A DNA stretch of 64,000 nt from Thiohalophilus thiocyanatoxydans. Lineage in GTDB: Bacteria > Pseudomonadota > Gammaproteobacteria > UBA6429 > Thiohalophilaceae. Position 1 is the stretch's first letter; each line of letters opens with the position of its first letter. The stretch covers positions 1 through 64,000 of the forward strand of contig NZ_SOQX01000008.1 in the NCBI RefSeq assembly GCF_004366735.1, written 5' to 3'. The position numbers and the translations under genes are program-made. Positions 55,939-63,628 of this stretch are shown piece by piece. The notes under the pieces were generated by a model. The model worked only from the letters and a program-made list of their open reading frames with translations. It was not told where the DNA came from and did not search any database.

Positions 55939-56753
55939 TTCCCTCGTGAACCGAACAGTGCCCCGAGACAGATCCCCATCACCCGAAAGTACTGCCCGGT
56001 CAGCTCGTTCATACTCTGGCCAAGGCTGTTTTCCGTGGCGTTGCCGCCCGCCAGCGCCGCCATCAACGCTTCCCGGGAGAGACTCCCGAGCAGGTGATCA
56101 AGATGATCGGTGACCGGCAGTGTCGTGTGCCGCATCCACGCCGGAAAATCACGGGCATTGGCCAGGCGGGTTTCCGCCCGCAGCGACTCGACCGGAATCA
56201 GGAACGCGGACAATGTCGCGGTATCGGTCCGGGCCATCAATGCCCCGCCGAGATCCAGCCGACCGAGATAGCTGCCGCCATCATCCACCAGCCAGACCGG
56301 TTGCGCCGGGTCGGGGGCATGCTCGCGTAACAGGGCCACGGCGTCGGGCACCAGCATGCCGACATTCAGTTGCATCGCGGAGGGGTCCGCCAGCGCGCCG
56401 ACCTTGTCCGGCGGATAAACGACCAGCCTTTCCAGTGTGCGCCGCATGCGCCGGCCCGGGAGCCCTTGCAGAATTCGCGGTCGTCGGGACGCCTCAATGT
56501 GCAGCAGCAGAGCGAGGGCATGATCGACGCCCGCCACACTTAGCCAGTGGATCAGGGTCTCATCATCCTGTTCCCCCAGCACCGCCAGAGCGTGGTGATG
56601 GGGCAGCCTGGCCACCAGCGGCGCGGCCGTTTCCGGTGGCAGATCGGCCACTGCCTGCAATACGGCCCCGCTGCCCCGGGTAGCGAGAAAGCTGGCCAGT
56701 TCGCCCGGGTACTCGCGGGCATAGGCCAGTTTCAATGGGTGGATAGCGGCCAT
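55935..56753 (-). CDS. MgtE regulatory-part paralogue without membrane domain
   Basis: The 272-residue protein starts at ATG 56753 (MAAIHPLKLAYAREYPGELA), 4 bases behind the mscS-like stop. Its first half repeats the MgtE N-domain pattern (AVADLPPETAAPLVARLPHH). The middle is CBS-like (PVWLVDDGGSYLGRLDLGGA). No membrane spans follow; the end is GQYFRVMGICLGALFGSRGK. It overlaps mgtE by 4 bases. It probably sits on the MgtE cytoplasmic domain or senses Mg2+ or nucleotide for the pair. A simple split gene is excluded because mgtE has its own complete N and CBS domains. Confidence 0.78.
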   Translation of the reverse strand: MAAIHPLKLAYAREYPGELASFLATRGSGAVLQAVADLPPETAAPLVARLPHHHALAVLGEQDDETLIHWLSVAGVDHALALLLHIEASRRPRILQGLPGRRMRRTLERLVVYPPDKVGALADPSAMQLNVGMLVPDAVALLREHAPDPAQPVWLVDDGGSYLGRLDLGGALMARTDTATLSAFLIPVESLRAETRLANARDFPAWMRHTTLPVTDHLDHLLGSLSREALMAALAGGNATENSLGQSMNELTGQYFRVMGICLGALFGSRGK

Positions 56754-56757
56754 GATC

Positions 56758-57528
56758 TCAGCTTTCCGACACCGGTCCGGGGGTGATCCGGACAACCCGG
56801 CCGCGGGCCAGGCGGGCAGCGGGAATGGAGACCAGGCCTTCATCCGTCTCCAGTGTCAGCCCGGTCCGGTAAACCTCCACAATCACGCCCTCGTCAGCGT
56901 CGATGCGCAGGCGGTCACCGATGGCATAACGGGTCAGTTCCGGCTGGGCCACCAGGTTCGCAACGTATTGCCGGGCTCCGAGCGCAAAGGCAATTGAAAG
57001 GCCGCCCAGCAGCGAGGCCAGGATGATCAAAGAAAGCTGGGTAATAAACGAGATATCAATACCCAGTTGCTGCAGGCCGGTAATCACCGCCACCGCCACA
57101 ACCGCGGCATGCACCAGCCGGGGCAGCAGGGCATTGCCGTCACCCTGGGCAATCATCCCGGCGGTAATGTTGCGCAACAGGGCACCGACGACATTCCCCA
57201 TACCGATGATCACCAGACCCAGTACAAAACGCGGCAGATAATCAAACAACATGTCCAGCCAGGCAGTCAGCTGGGGAATGTTCAGCAAACGCACGGCGAT
57301 CACCGCCGCCAGCACCAGGACCGTGGCAAAGACCAGCAAGGCTAAAGCCTGCTGAAAGAGCGGGGAAACCACATAGTTGCTGCGACCGGAAAAGCGGCTG
57401 ATTAGCCTGTCGCCGACAAGGAACAATCGCCGCACAGCCACCTCGGCCAGCTTGCCGACAATCACACCCAGCACGAGCACCAGAACAGCCGCCAGCTCCG
57501 GGTAGGTTTCAACAAGACTTCGCAACAT
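56758..57528 (-). CDS. MscS-family mechanosensitive channel
   Basis: The 256-residue protein starts at ATG 57528 behind GGAG (a GTG 10 codons earlier is possible). It has about five hydrophobic spans and ends soon after the pore helix. GGLSIAFALGARQYVANLVA corresponds to the TM3 region, and a short beta domain follows (IGDRLRIDADEGVIVEVYRT). It is short of the C-terminal alpha/beta part of MscS (286 residues). It heads an operon with the MgtE paralogue and mgtE, so osmotic and Mg2+ control may be linked. Confidence 0.85.
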   Translation of the reverse strand: MLRSLVETYPELAAVLVLVLGVIVGKLAEVAVRRLFLVGDRLISRFSGRSNYVVSPLFQQALALLVFATVLVLAAVIAVRLLNIPQLTAWLDMLFDYLPRFVLGLVIIGMGNVVGALLRNITAGMIAQGDGNALLPRLVHAAVVAVAVITGLQQLGIDISFITQLSLIILASLLGGLSIAFALGARQYVANLVAQPELTRYAIGDRLRIDADEGVIVEVYRTGLTLETDEGLVSIPAARLARGRVVRITPGPVSES

Positions 57529-57606
57529 GCTCACTCCGTTTCCTGACAGGCGTCCCACCTGTTCCGAGAGTAGCCGAAAAGCACCGCATAAAAAACCGGC
57601 AAAAGC

Positions 57607-57638
57607 GGGTCAAAGCACAGCTTTCTCTAATATTAGCA
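57607..57638 (+). repeat. REP-like unit next to RAYT remnant 2
   Basis: GGGTCAAAGCACAGCTTTCT continues as CTAATATTAGCA. It is closely similar to 61027-61058 and to the inverted copy at 48547-48577. Confidence 0.75.
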
Positions 57639-57659
57639 ACAATTGCTCTCAGATTCCGA

Positions 57660-57796
57660 CTTTTCCACATATCGTCGGCAGACATCCTGCAAGTACGCAA
57701 GATAGTTCTGTTCAGCGCAGAAACAGACTTCGGGATATAACCGTGCTGGTGACGAGGCAGGCTACCCTGCCAGATACACACGGGTTTTCAGGGCAT
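57660..57796 (-). pseudogene. RAYT N-terminal remnant (copy 2)
   Basis: From ATG 57796 the minus strand reads Met-Pro-stop-Lys-Pro. In shifted frames it gives ENPCVSGRVACLV and then CFCAEQNYLAYLQDVCRRY, where an active RAYT of this type has CFYAEQDYQFYLECLQDACR. Stops and shifts make it non-functional. The REP-like unit at 57607 lies directly behind it. Confidence 0.75.
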
Positions 57797-57914
57797 GGCA
57801 AAGTCTTTTTTGCTTTGTCTTAACCGAATCCTGCGATGCTGTATAAAGTCCAGCGTAACAGCCTGACAAGTGAAGATGATTATATTTGTGGCCAATCCTT
57901 TTCTTGTTAAAAGA

Positions 57915-58292
57915 CTATGCGCTGGCCTTGCTCAATCCCCGGGATTCATGGCGATCCTCAATCGACCACCCGATTCCCTTTGTTCGCTGATTCTCCTGTA
58001 AGACTCTTATCAACCACCGGTTTTTCTTGTTTACCTGACGAAATATCAAACCAAACCCATGGTCACAGGCATGTACGACCTGCCCCGGCAGGCAGACATT
58101 AATACGATTATCGGCGAACTGAATATATACATCGAGGCTTGCATTGAGCGCCGGACGCATATTACTTAGCACGAACATGCCATCCTGACTGACATTATAT
58201 AACAACCCGGCCCAATATTCGCCTGAACGATCACTATGACAAACACGAACCAGGGCCAAAGCCCGAACACGTTCACCATGCCGATGATCCAT
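57915..58292 (-). CDS. PilZ-domain protein (c-di-GMP binding)
   Basis: The 125-residue protein consists of one PilZ domain with both binding motifs: RHGER (R4 and R8, RxxxR) and NVSQDG (33-38, N-x-S-x-x-G). I choose ATG 58292 because AAGGAGAG stands 6-8 bases before it; a longer frame to 58385 has no ribosome site. It is a likely receptor for c-di-GMP made by the GGDEF proteins of this window. It lies between two RAYT remnants. Confidence 0.83.
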   Translation of the reverse strand: MDHRHGERVRALALVRVCHSDRSGEYWAGLLYNVSQDGMFVLSNMRPALNASLDVYIQFADNRINVCLPGQVVHACDHGFGLIFRQVNKKNRWLIRVLQENQRTKGIGWSIEDRHESRGLSKASA

Positions 58293-58559
58293 ATCCACTC
58301 TCCTTTTATCAAGAAGCCGATCAGACAGAGCCAGGTATCCTTCCCGGTTTATCTGTCCGTCGTTCGGCAGTCTCACCTCAGCCATTTATTTGCATGGCTA
58401 TTATTTGGTCCATCATCATATTGCGGACTTAATGAAAATCTTACTTCGTCTGTCGGACAGAGAAAAGATATTTTCTAAGTCAGGGTATTCCCAGCTATTC
58501 GCCTAATAAAAAAAAGTAATGCAGGGGAAGTGATAAGAAAGCGAGGATAGTTGCTACCA

Positions 58560-58734
58560 GGCGATAGGCGTGAACGACCACACGGTGCCGATGGCAGGCA
58601 TCCGGAAAATACACAAGATAGAACTGAGAGTCCTGTTCGGCGCAGAAACAGGCGTCGTGAGTGCTATCGCGGCGGCTGACATGGAAGGGCACCCTGCCCG
58701 ACACATGCGGGGGTTTCGGGGCATGACAAGCGCC
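58560..58734 (-). pseudogene. RAYT N-terminal remnant (copy 3)
   Basis: From ATG 58734 the frame gives MPRNPRMC. After a shift it gives CFCAEQDSQFYLVYFPDACH then RHRVVVHAYRLVATI, matching the N-terminal 60 residues of RAYT proteins up to where the catalytic HUH motif would follow. The catalytic part is missing. Confidence 0.78.
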
Positions 58735-58817
58735 TTTTACATTGCAGTCAATGTGTCCCGAAGGAATGGCTTTAAATTCAGCACGACCATTGGCTAATTA
58801 CAAATAAGAATTGTTTC

Positions 58818-60188
58818 TCACCGTCCCGCTTTACTGGCGAAGAGATCGCTGATAAAAACTATTTCTCGGCTTGCCCTTAGCGCGGCCTGCTTCCAATCGC
58901 GACTGTCTTCACCTTCGATCTCAATCGGTATAACCTCGACCACCTTGCGGAACTTTTCCAGCAATTCCCGGGTTTCACCGGCACCAACATAGATGTTTGC
59001 CAGGTCAAAGCTGTAGCTATCCTGCTCAATCATTCTGGACAATTGCGTACCTTTTTCAACATTGACCTCAATATCAATCCCGGGGATAGATGCGCGTATT
59101 TGGTCAAGTTCCTCGGCATAGGGAACCCGGCTTACCTTTCCATCCGCGAAGCGACGTAAATAAAACTTGGCAGCACAATCAAACTGGCCGGCACCAGACC
59201 TGAAATCCGGCTTATTCCCGAGGGCCAGATCCACCATAATCTGATGATTTGAGGTGCCATCGACGAATTGAAACATTTCACTGTGAGACTGCGAAATCCG
59301 GGGATTTATCTCAAGCAATGCATATTGGCCTGTATTCATATCGTAAAAATATTCGATATTGAAAGCGCCGTTGTCAAAGCCGATATGTGACATGATCGTC
59401 CGGGATGTCTCAACCATGGCATCTTTAATCTCATCCGGGATCTGCGAGGGATATTCATAGCGAAAAAAAGAGAAACTTCCCGGATAGTTGAACGAATCGA
59501 TTATGCCATGAGAATTTATCTCACCCTCGTACGCATTACCCTCAACCGTACATTGGTGGCCTGAGATCACCTTCTCGATAATGCAGTGGTGCCCTTCTAC
59601 TTCCCTGACATAGTCAGGCAGGGTCACATGGGCCAGCAATTCATTGAAAGGAACGCCTATATAGGCGATCTTGTCCCTGATCTTCCCCAGCGCCTCATCC
59701 AGTTCCTGGCGATCGTCAACACGGAATGCCAGAAATGAATCCGTTGATTTAACGGGTTTAATCCAGAATGGAAAGGCCATCTGGATATTTTCTGCCGCAT
59801 CTTGATCAAAGGGATCGACCGGCTCAAAATCCGGCGTATGCCTGGGGATGACCTTTTTTTGCTCGCAACGACTCCAATATTTGTGATCACATTTGAGCTC
59901 GCTCTCCAGCGAAGGTGATAGCAGGTTATGTCTCGCCGACAGGATAGACACCATGGAGTTGACCGGAAAATCCCAGTATCCGACTATAGCGTCAATAGTA
60001 CCTTCAAACTGGCCAAGCAAAAATTCGGCTTGCTCGATGAGACCATCGAAAGAAGGATACTTATCAACCCCCTTGACCTCATCAAAAGTGAGGAGGTTAT
60101 GAAATTCATAGCTATTTTTCCCATGAATTTTTTCAAGCAACTTGCAGTTGAACTCGTCGGCACCGACAACGAAGATATTTTTCACCAT
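58818..60188 (-). CDS. ATP-grasp ligase of unknown substrate
   Basis: The 456-residue protein has an N-terminal nucleotide-like fold (MVKNIFVVGADEFNCKLLEK) and an ATP-grasp domain at about 100-320. FPFWIKPVKSTDSFLAFRV carries the ATP lysine, and GAFNIEYFYD plus LLEINPRISQSHSEMFQFV carry the metal ligands. A C-terminal region of 130 residues follows. Such enzymes join a carboxylate to an amine or thiol. No partner gene is adjacent: RAYT remnants lie on both sides. Base composition is more AT-rich than in the housekeeping genes, compatible with transfer. Confidence 0.82.
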   Translation of the reverse strand: MVKNIFVVGADEFNCKLLEKIHGKNSYEFHNLLTFDEVKGVDKYPSFDGLIEQAEFLLGQFEGTIDAIVGYWDFPVNSMVSILSARHNLLSPSLESELKCDHKYWSRCEQKKVIPRHTPDFEPVDPFDQDAAENIQMAFPFWIKPVKSTDSFLAFRVDDRQELDEALGKIRDKIAYIGVPFNELLAHVTLPDYVREVEGHHCIIEKVISGHQCTVEGNAYEGEINSHGIIDSFNYPGSFSFFRYEYPSQIPDEIKDAMVETSRTIMSHIGFDNGAFNIEYFYDMNTGQYALLEINPRISQSHSEMFQFVDGTSNHQIMVDLALGNKPDFRSGAGQFDCAAKFYLRRFADGKVSRVPYAEELDQIRASIPGIDIEVNVEKGTQLSRMIEQDSYSFDLANIYVGAGETRELLEKFRKVVEVIPIEIEGEDSRDWKQAALRASREIVFISDLFASKAGR

Positions 60189-60334
60189 ACCAGCATTGCC
60201 CCCTGACTCAATTCAATACGATAAAAGCGTCATTAACATGTCTATCTCATACTAATAATGAAAGATAGATTACCCTCTTCCCTGACGCCAGCCGGTTTTT
60301 CTTCGTATATCTTGTCGAACGGAGCAAAGCCGTT

Positions 60335-60962
60335 TCAATTTTTTATTTGACTCGATCATTGCCAACGCTAAAGAGAATTGGGCCGAATCCAGAATTGCAA
60401 GAATATCGACAGCAGCCTGTAGATCTTCGAACAGATCGCGACAAACCCATTTCCGCTCTCGGCCACCCGGCCCCGTCCCCAGGTACAGCGCGTGCGGGAA
60501 TAATCAGCGCGCCGGGTTCACCCTGGCCATTGACCTGATAAGGGACCATCGATAGTGATCAGGATGTGTAACCCTATTGACTCACACCGGATTGAACTCA
60601 ATATAGCGCATACAGGTGAACAGCCAGCCTTCACAATCGACCAGACCGGCCTTGTGTCGTCTTTGCCAGAAAGTCCCGCTGCGCTGGTATTCGAAATTGA
60701 TGTATTGAACGTACCGGTGCCCCACCGATTGCATGACCCGGGAGATGCCTTCGGTATCATCGGGCGTCATGAGCAGATGCACAGGGTGGGTCATCAGGAC
60801 ATAGGCATGGACAGCCACACGGTAGCGCCGGCAGGCGTCCTGCAAGCATTCAAGGTAAAACTGATAGTCCTGTTCGGCATAGAATCAGATGTCGCGGTTG
60901 TTCCCGCGCTGGATGACCTGACAGGGCATTCCGGACAGATACATACGGGGTATTCGGGGCAC
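60335..60962 (-). pseudogene. Decayed full-length RAYT gene (copy 4)
   Basis: From GTG 60962 the frame reads PRIPRMYLSGMPCQVIQRGN then NRDI, a TGA stop at 60885-60887, and FYAEQDYQFYLECLQDACRR. It continues through HAYVLMTHPVHLLMTP (the HUH site is PVH instead of NHVH) to CMRYIEFNPV. There another TGA (at about 60582) ends it, and recognisable residues (DHYRWS) continue to about 60400. At least three in-frame stops are present. Confidence 0.85.
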
Positions 60963-61026
60963 AGCAAACTCCTTTTGCATTGTGGTCACGGCGTCCTGCC
61001 GTGATGAAAATAAATTTAGTATAACG

Positions 61027-61058
61027 GGGTCAGAGAACAGATTTCTCTAATATTAGCA
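61027..61058 (+). repeat. REP-like unit next to RAYT remnant 4
   Basis: GGGTCAGAGAACAGATTTCT continues as CTAATATTAGCA, and 30 of the 32 positions agree with the copy at 57607 by eye, apart from a few changes. It lies 65 bases upstream of the remnant's start. Confidence 0.75.
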
Positions 61059-61144
61059 CCTGCTGTGCTATGCCCCCGATTTCTGCCTTTTCATGCACCG
61101 AACTCAGGCAGTTTACGCCACCCGTGTAGACGGTCCATGGCAGC

Positions 61145-61396
61145 TCAGTCCTCTTCACCCGGTGAGTTCGCTTTCATTTCGGGGGAACGGTAGGTACAGA
61201 AACCGGCGATGTGATACAGCGGGCAGTAGCCTATGGCTGCCGAACCTACCGTCAACACACCCACCACAGCCAACAACGCACCGGACATGGGATCGGATGT
61301 CAACACATCAGAGAGCGGGCCCAGGTAGATAAGGCCAACGCCCATCGCGCTGCGGAACCAGCGGTCGGCCACGCCCATATTTTTGTTAATCTTCAT
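61145..61396 (-). CDS. DUF2892 (YgaP-type) inner-membrane protein
   Basis: The 83-residue protein begins MKINKNMGVADRWFRSAMGV and has two hydrophobic spans (about 14-30 and 38-58) joined by a short turn, then IGYCPLYHIAGFCTYRSP. The pattern NxGxxDRxxR-GxxL and GYCPLY is that of DUF2892. It may bind or shuttle sulfur species in relatives fused to rhodanese, but this copy lacks that domain. It lies 6 bases behind a GGDEF gene. Confidence 0.85.
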   Translation of the reverse strand: MKINKNMGVADRWFRSAMGVGLIYLGPLSDVLTSDPMSGALLAVVGVLTVGSAAIGYCPLYHIAGFCTYRSPEMKANSPGEED

Positions 61397-61402
61397 TGCT
61401 TC

Positions 61403-62473
61403 TTACACTCCTGCCGGGATTGGATCATCGCCACTATAACAGACAATGCCACCGCCGGAGCGCTTCGCCTGGTACATGGCCTCGTCGGCCTTGCGAGTGA
61501 GCTCGGTGATATCGCGCCCGTCACGGGGGTAGCAGGCGAGCCCCAGGCTCGCTCCGATTCGGGTGGTTTGCGTTGTGAGAGTGTAGGGTTCGGAGAGGGC
61601 TTCGAGAATACGTTCGCAAATTGCCTCGCAGACACGGGGATCCTGATCGGTAAGCAACAGGACGAATTCGTCGCCCCCGGTCCGGGCCACCAGATCGTCA
61701 TGTCGTACTAAATGGGTAAAGCGGTTGGCGACCTCACGCAGCAGTTCGTCACCGGCGTGGTGACCGAAGTTATCGTTCACCTGTTTAAAGCCATCCAGGT
61801 CGACCACAGCCAGAGTCAGCGTGGTGTTCTCCTTTTTCTCGCGATGGATCAACTCATCCAGGCGCTGGAACATAAGATTGCGGTTGGGTAGCCCGGTCAG
61901 CGTGTCATACCAGGCCATACGCTCCAGTTTCGCCTTCTGGGCGCGGAGACGGCTCACAAGATTATTCAGGATAAACGAGGTCCATACGGTCGCCCAGATA
62001 TAAAACACGGCGGGAATAATCAACCGGTTCCGGTAGACCCCGAACAGAGTAGAGATATCCGGTGGGCGGTGTCGATGGGCAACAAGCAGCCCGTCACCGC
62101 CAGACATAATCGCCGACGATGCCCAGGTGATGATAGTACCATCAATCTCGAGATAGCCCCCTTGCTCATTGAGGCGCGATGCTTCCAACTGCGTCCGGCT
62201 AACTTCACTCGGAACACCGGGCACCGCTATGGTGTCCTTGCCGGACAGATGCCCTACTGTATATTCATCTGCCGCGAGAGCCTTGATGTTCGGGAACGCA
62301 TTCGCGTCCCGCCTCTCGCTCAATATATCGTGCAGTGTGTTTATCTCTTTCACGATCACCAGTTCACGGGAAGCGTTGTAGACAGCAATCAGAATCAGCA
62401 CCAGGCCGATAATAGCGGTGCCGATGAAAAGTCCGATGAACCTGAGTTTATTGTATTCCTGCCGGGTCCCCAT
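61403..62473 (-). CDS. Membrane-bound diguanylate cyclase
   Basis: The 356-residue protein has a membrane span at about 10-30, an extracytoplasmic sensor region (about 35-145) with a CHASE4-like look (VKEINTLHDILSERRDANAF), a second span at about 150-170, and a GGDEF domain (about 190-350). The active site reads ARTGGDEFVLLL and the inhibitory site RHDD stands five residues before GGDEF. It should make c-di-GMP in response to a periplasmic signal. It precedes the DUF2892 gene by 6 bases. Confidence 0.92.
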   Translation of the reverse strand: MGTRQEYNKLRFIGLFIGTAIIGLVLILIAVYNASRELVIVKEINTLHDILSERRDANAFPNIKALAADEYTVGHLSGKDTIAVPGVPSEVSRTQLEASRLNEQGGYLEIDGTIITWASSAIMSGGDGLLVAHRHRPPDISTLFGVYRNRLIIPAVFYIWATVWTSFILNNLVSRLRAQKAKLERMAWYDTLTGLPNRNLMFQRLDELIHREKKENTTLTLAVVDLDGFKQVNDNFGHHAGDELLREVANRFTHLVRHDDLVARTGGDEFVLLLTDQDPRVCEAICERILEALSEPYTLTTQTTRIGASLGLACYPRDGRDITELTRKADEAMYQAKRSGGGIVCYSGDDPIPAGV

Positions 62474-62663
62474 ACCCCACCCATCCTTCGTCTTACGGAT
62501 ATTCAGGGTCAGTGTAACAATAAATAGCGACTGACTGACACAGAGTTTTACACTGACCCTAAAGGGGTTGCGGTTTCCCTGGCAAAGTACCGCGCGGCTT
62601 TTTTAGAATGTCGCGTTCGTCCGTGACCCGCTCCAGTTTCCGTTTTAAGCGGGCGACTGATTC

Positions 62664-63359
62664 TTAAGGGGTCAAAGCCCTTTTCGGACGTCCGCGTCGT
62701 GCCTGCCCGACCTTGGTCTTCAACTTACGCTCGATCTTTTCCTTGAAATAGTCATTTCCCAGCGGTGTCCCGGTCTGCCAGGCGGCTCGGATATCCTTAA
62801 GCGCATCGTCATCAATATGCGCCTGAAATAGAGACTTGTAGGCAGATAGACGGCTGGCCTCTGTCTTACCCATTCTTAAATACAAAGAATGAGGCGTAAT
62901 CAACTGGTCAACCTTGCCCTGGGCATTTACCCGATAGCTACTCCAGCGATACTGTCCCGGTGTAGTGACCATGTTGGCTCGAACCGGGTTAAGCTCGATA
63001 TAGCGCATACAGGTCAACAAGTATTCTTCGTCGTGGACCATCGAAGCCTTGAACCGGCCTTCCCAGATACTGCCACTGGTGCCATACGAGTAGTTGATAT
63101 AGGGCACATAACGCCGTCCGACGTACTGCATCATCCGACTTACTCCGAACTTGTCCTGGGGCGTAACGAGAATATGCACATGATTGGTCATCAGCACATA
63201 GGCATGGACCGCACAACTATATCGTCGGACTGCCTCGAGCAACCAGTGACGGTAAGCCAGATAATCGCCGTCCTCGAAAAACACCGGCTCACGACTGTGG
63301 CCGCGCTGGACAACATGAACGGGAACATCCGGGAGAAAAAAGCGGGGTTTGCGGGGCAT
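62664..63359 (-). CDS. REP-associated tyrosine transposase (RAYT), intact
   Basis: The 231-residue Y1 transposase of the IS200/IS605 superfamily has an N-terminal HVVQRGHSREPVFFED, the HUH site MTNHVHILVTP (about 57-67), WEGRFKASMV and CMRYIELNPVRANMV. The C-terminus is basic (KLKTKVGQARRGRPKRALTP). Such single-copy-type enzymes are thought to move or maintain REP palindromes. The stop lies in a REP copy (62666-62684), and two inverted REP copies stand upstream of the start. The ribosome site AAGGAGGCAAGG precedes ATG. No disruption is visible. Confidence 0.92.
   Translation of the reverse strand: MPRKPRFFLPDVPVHVVQRGHSREPVFFEDGDYLAYRHWLLEAVRRYSCAVHAYVLMTNHVHILVTPQDKFGVSRMMQYVGRRYVPYINYSYGTSGSIWEGRFKASMVHDEEYLLTCMRYIELNPVRANMVTTPGQYRWSSYRVNAQGKVDQLITPHSLYLRMGKTEASRLSAYKSLFQAHIDDDALKDIRAAWQTGTPLGNDYFKEKIERKLKTKVGQARRGRPKRALTP
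62666..62684 (-). repeat. REP palindrome at the RAYT 3' end
   Basis: AAGGGGTCAAAGCCCTTTT on the plus strand is AAAGGGCTTTGACCCCTT on the minus strand. It is the inverse orientation of the copies at 63414, 63440 and 63665. It encodes the last residues RALTP of the transposase. Confidence 0.85.
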
Positions 63360-63413
63360 CCTTGCCTCCTTGAATTGTTATAAATAGAAATTAGCCAGTC
63401 CAGGTCGTTCTGT

Positions 63414-63458
63414 AAAGGGCTTTGACCCCTTTGATTTGTAAAGGGCTTTGACCCCTTT
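63414..63458 (+). repeat. Two direct REP copies upstream of RAYT
   Basis: AAAGGGCTTTGACCCCTTT occurs at 63414-63432 and again at 63440-63458, joined by GATTTGT. The arms AAAGGG and CCCTTT pair around CTTTGAC. Confidence 0.9.
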
Positions 63459-63464
63459 GATTTC

Positions 63465-63611
63465 ACAACTATATCGTCGGACTGCCTCGAGCAACCAGTG
63501 ACGGTAAGCCAGATAATCGCCGTCCTCGAAAAACACCGGCTCACGACTGTGGCCACGCTGAACGACATGAACGGGAACATCCGGGAGAAAAAAGCGGGGT
63601 TTGCGGGGCAT
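63465..63611 (-). pseudogene. Tandem duplicate of the first 49 RAYT codons
   Basis: From ATG 63611 the frame is the same as the first 49 residues of the intact RAYT (MPRKPRFFLPDVPVH up to AVRRYSC). It then runs into REP sequence (EIKGVKALYKSKGSKPF) and stops at 63378. The start is exactly 252 bases from the intact start. Leader DNA and ribosome site are also duplicated. Confidence 0.88.
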
Positions 63612-63628
63612 CCTTGCCTCCTTGATTG

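Noticed and set aside
55935-56753. MgtE N-domain gene read as a frameshifted first part of mgtE
   Set aside because: mgtE has its own complete N and CBS domains and start; the two genes overlap by 4 bases as coupled cistrons.
60335-60962. TGA in the RAYT copy considered as selenocysteine
   Set aside because: Further in-frame stops occur, no SECIS-like hairpin is seen, and the aligned position in relatives is not a catalytic Cys.
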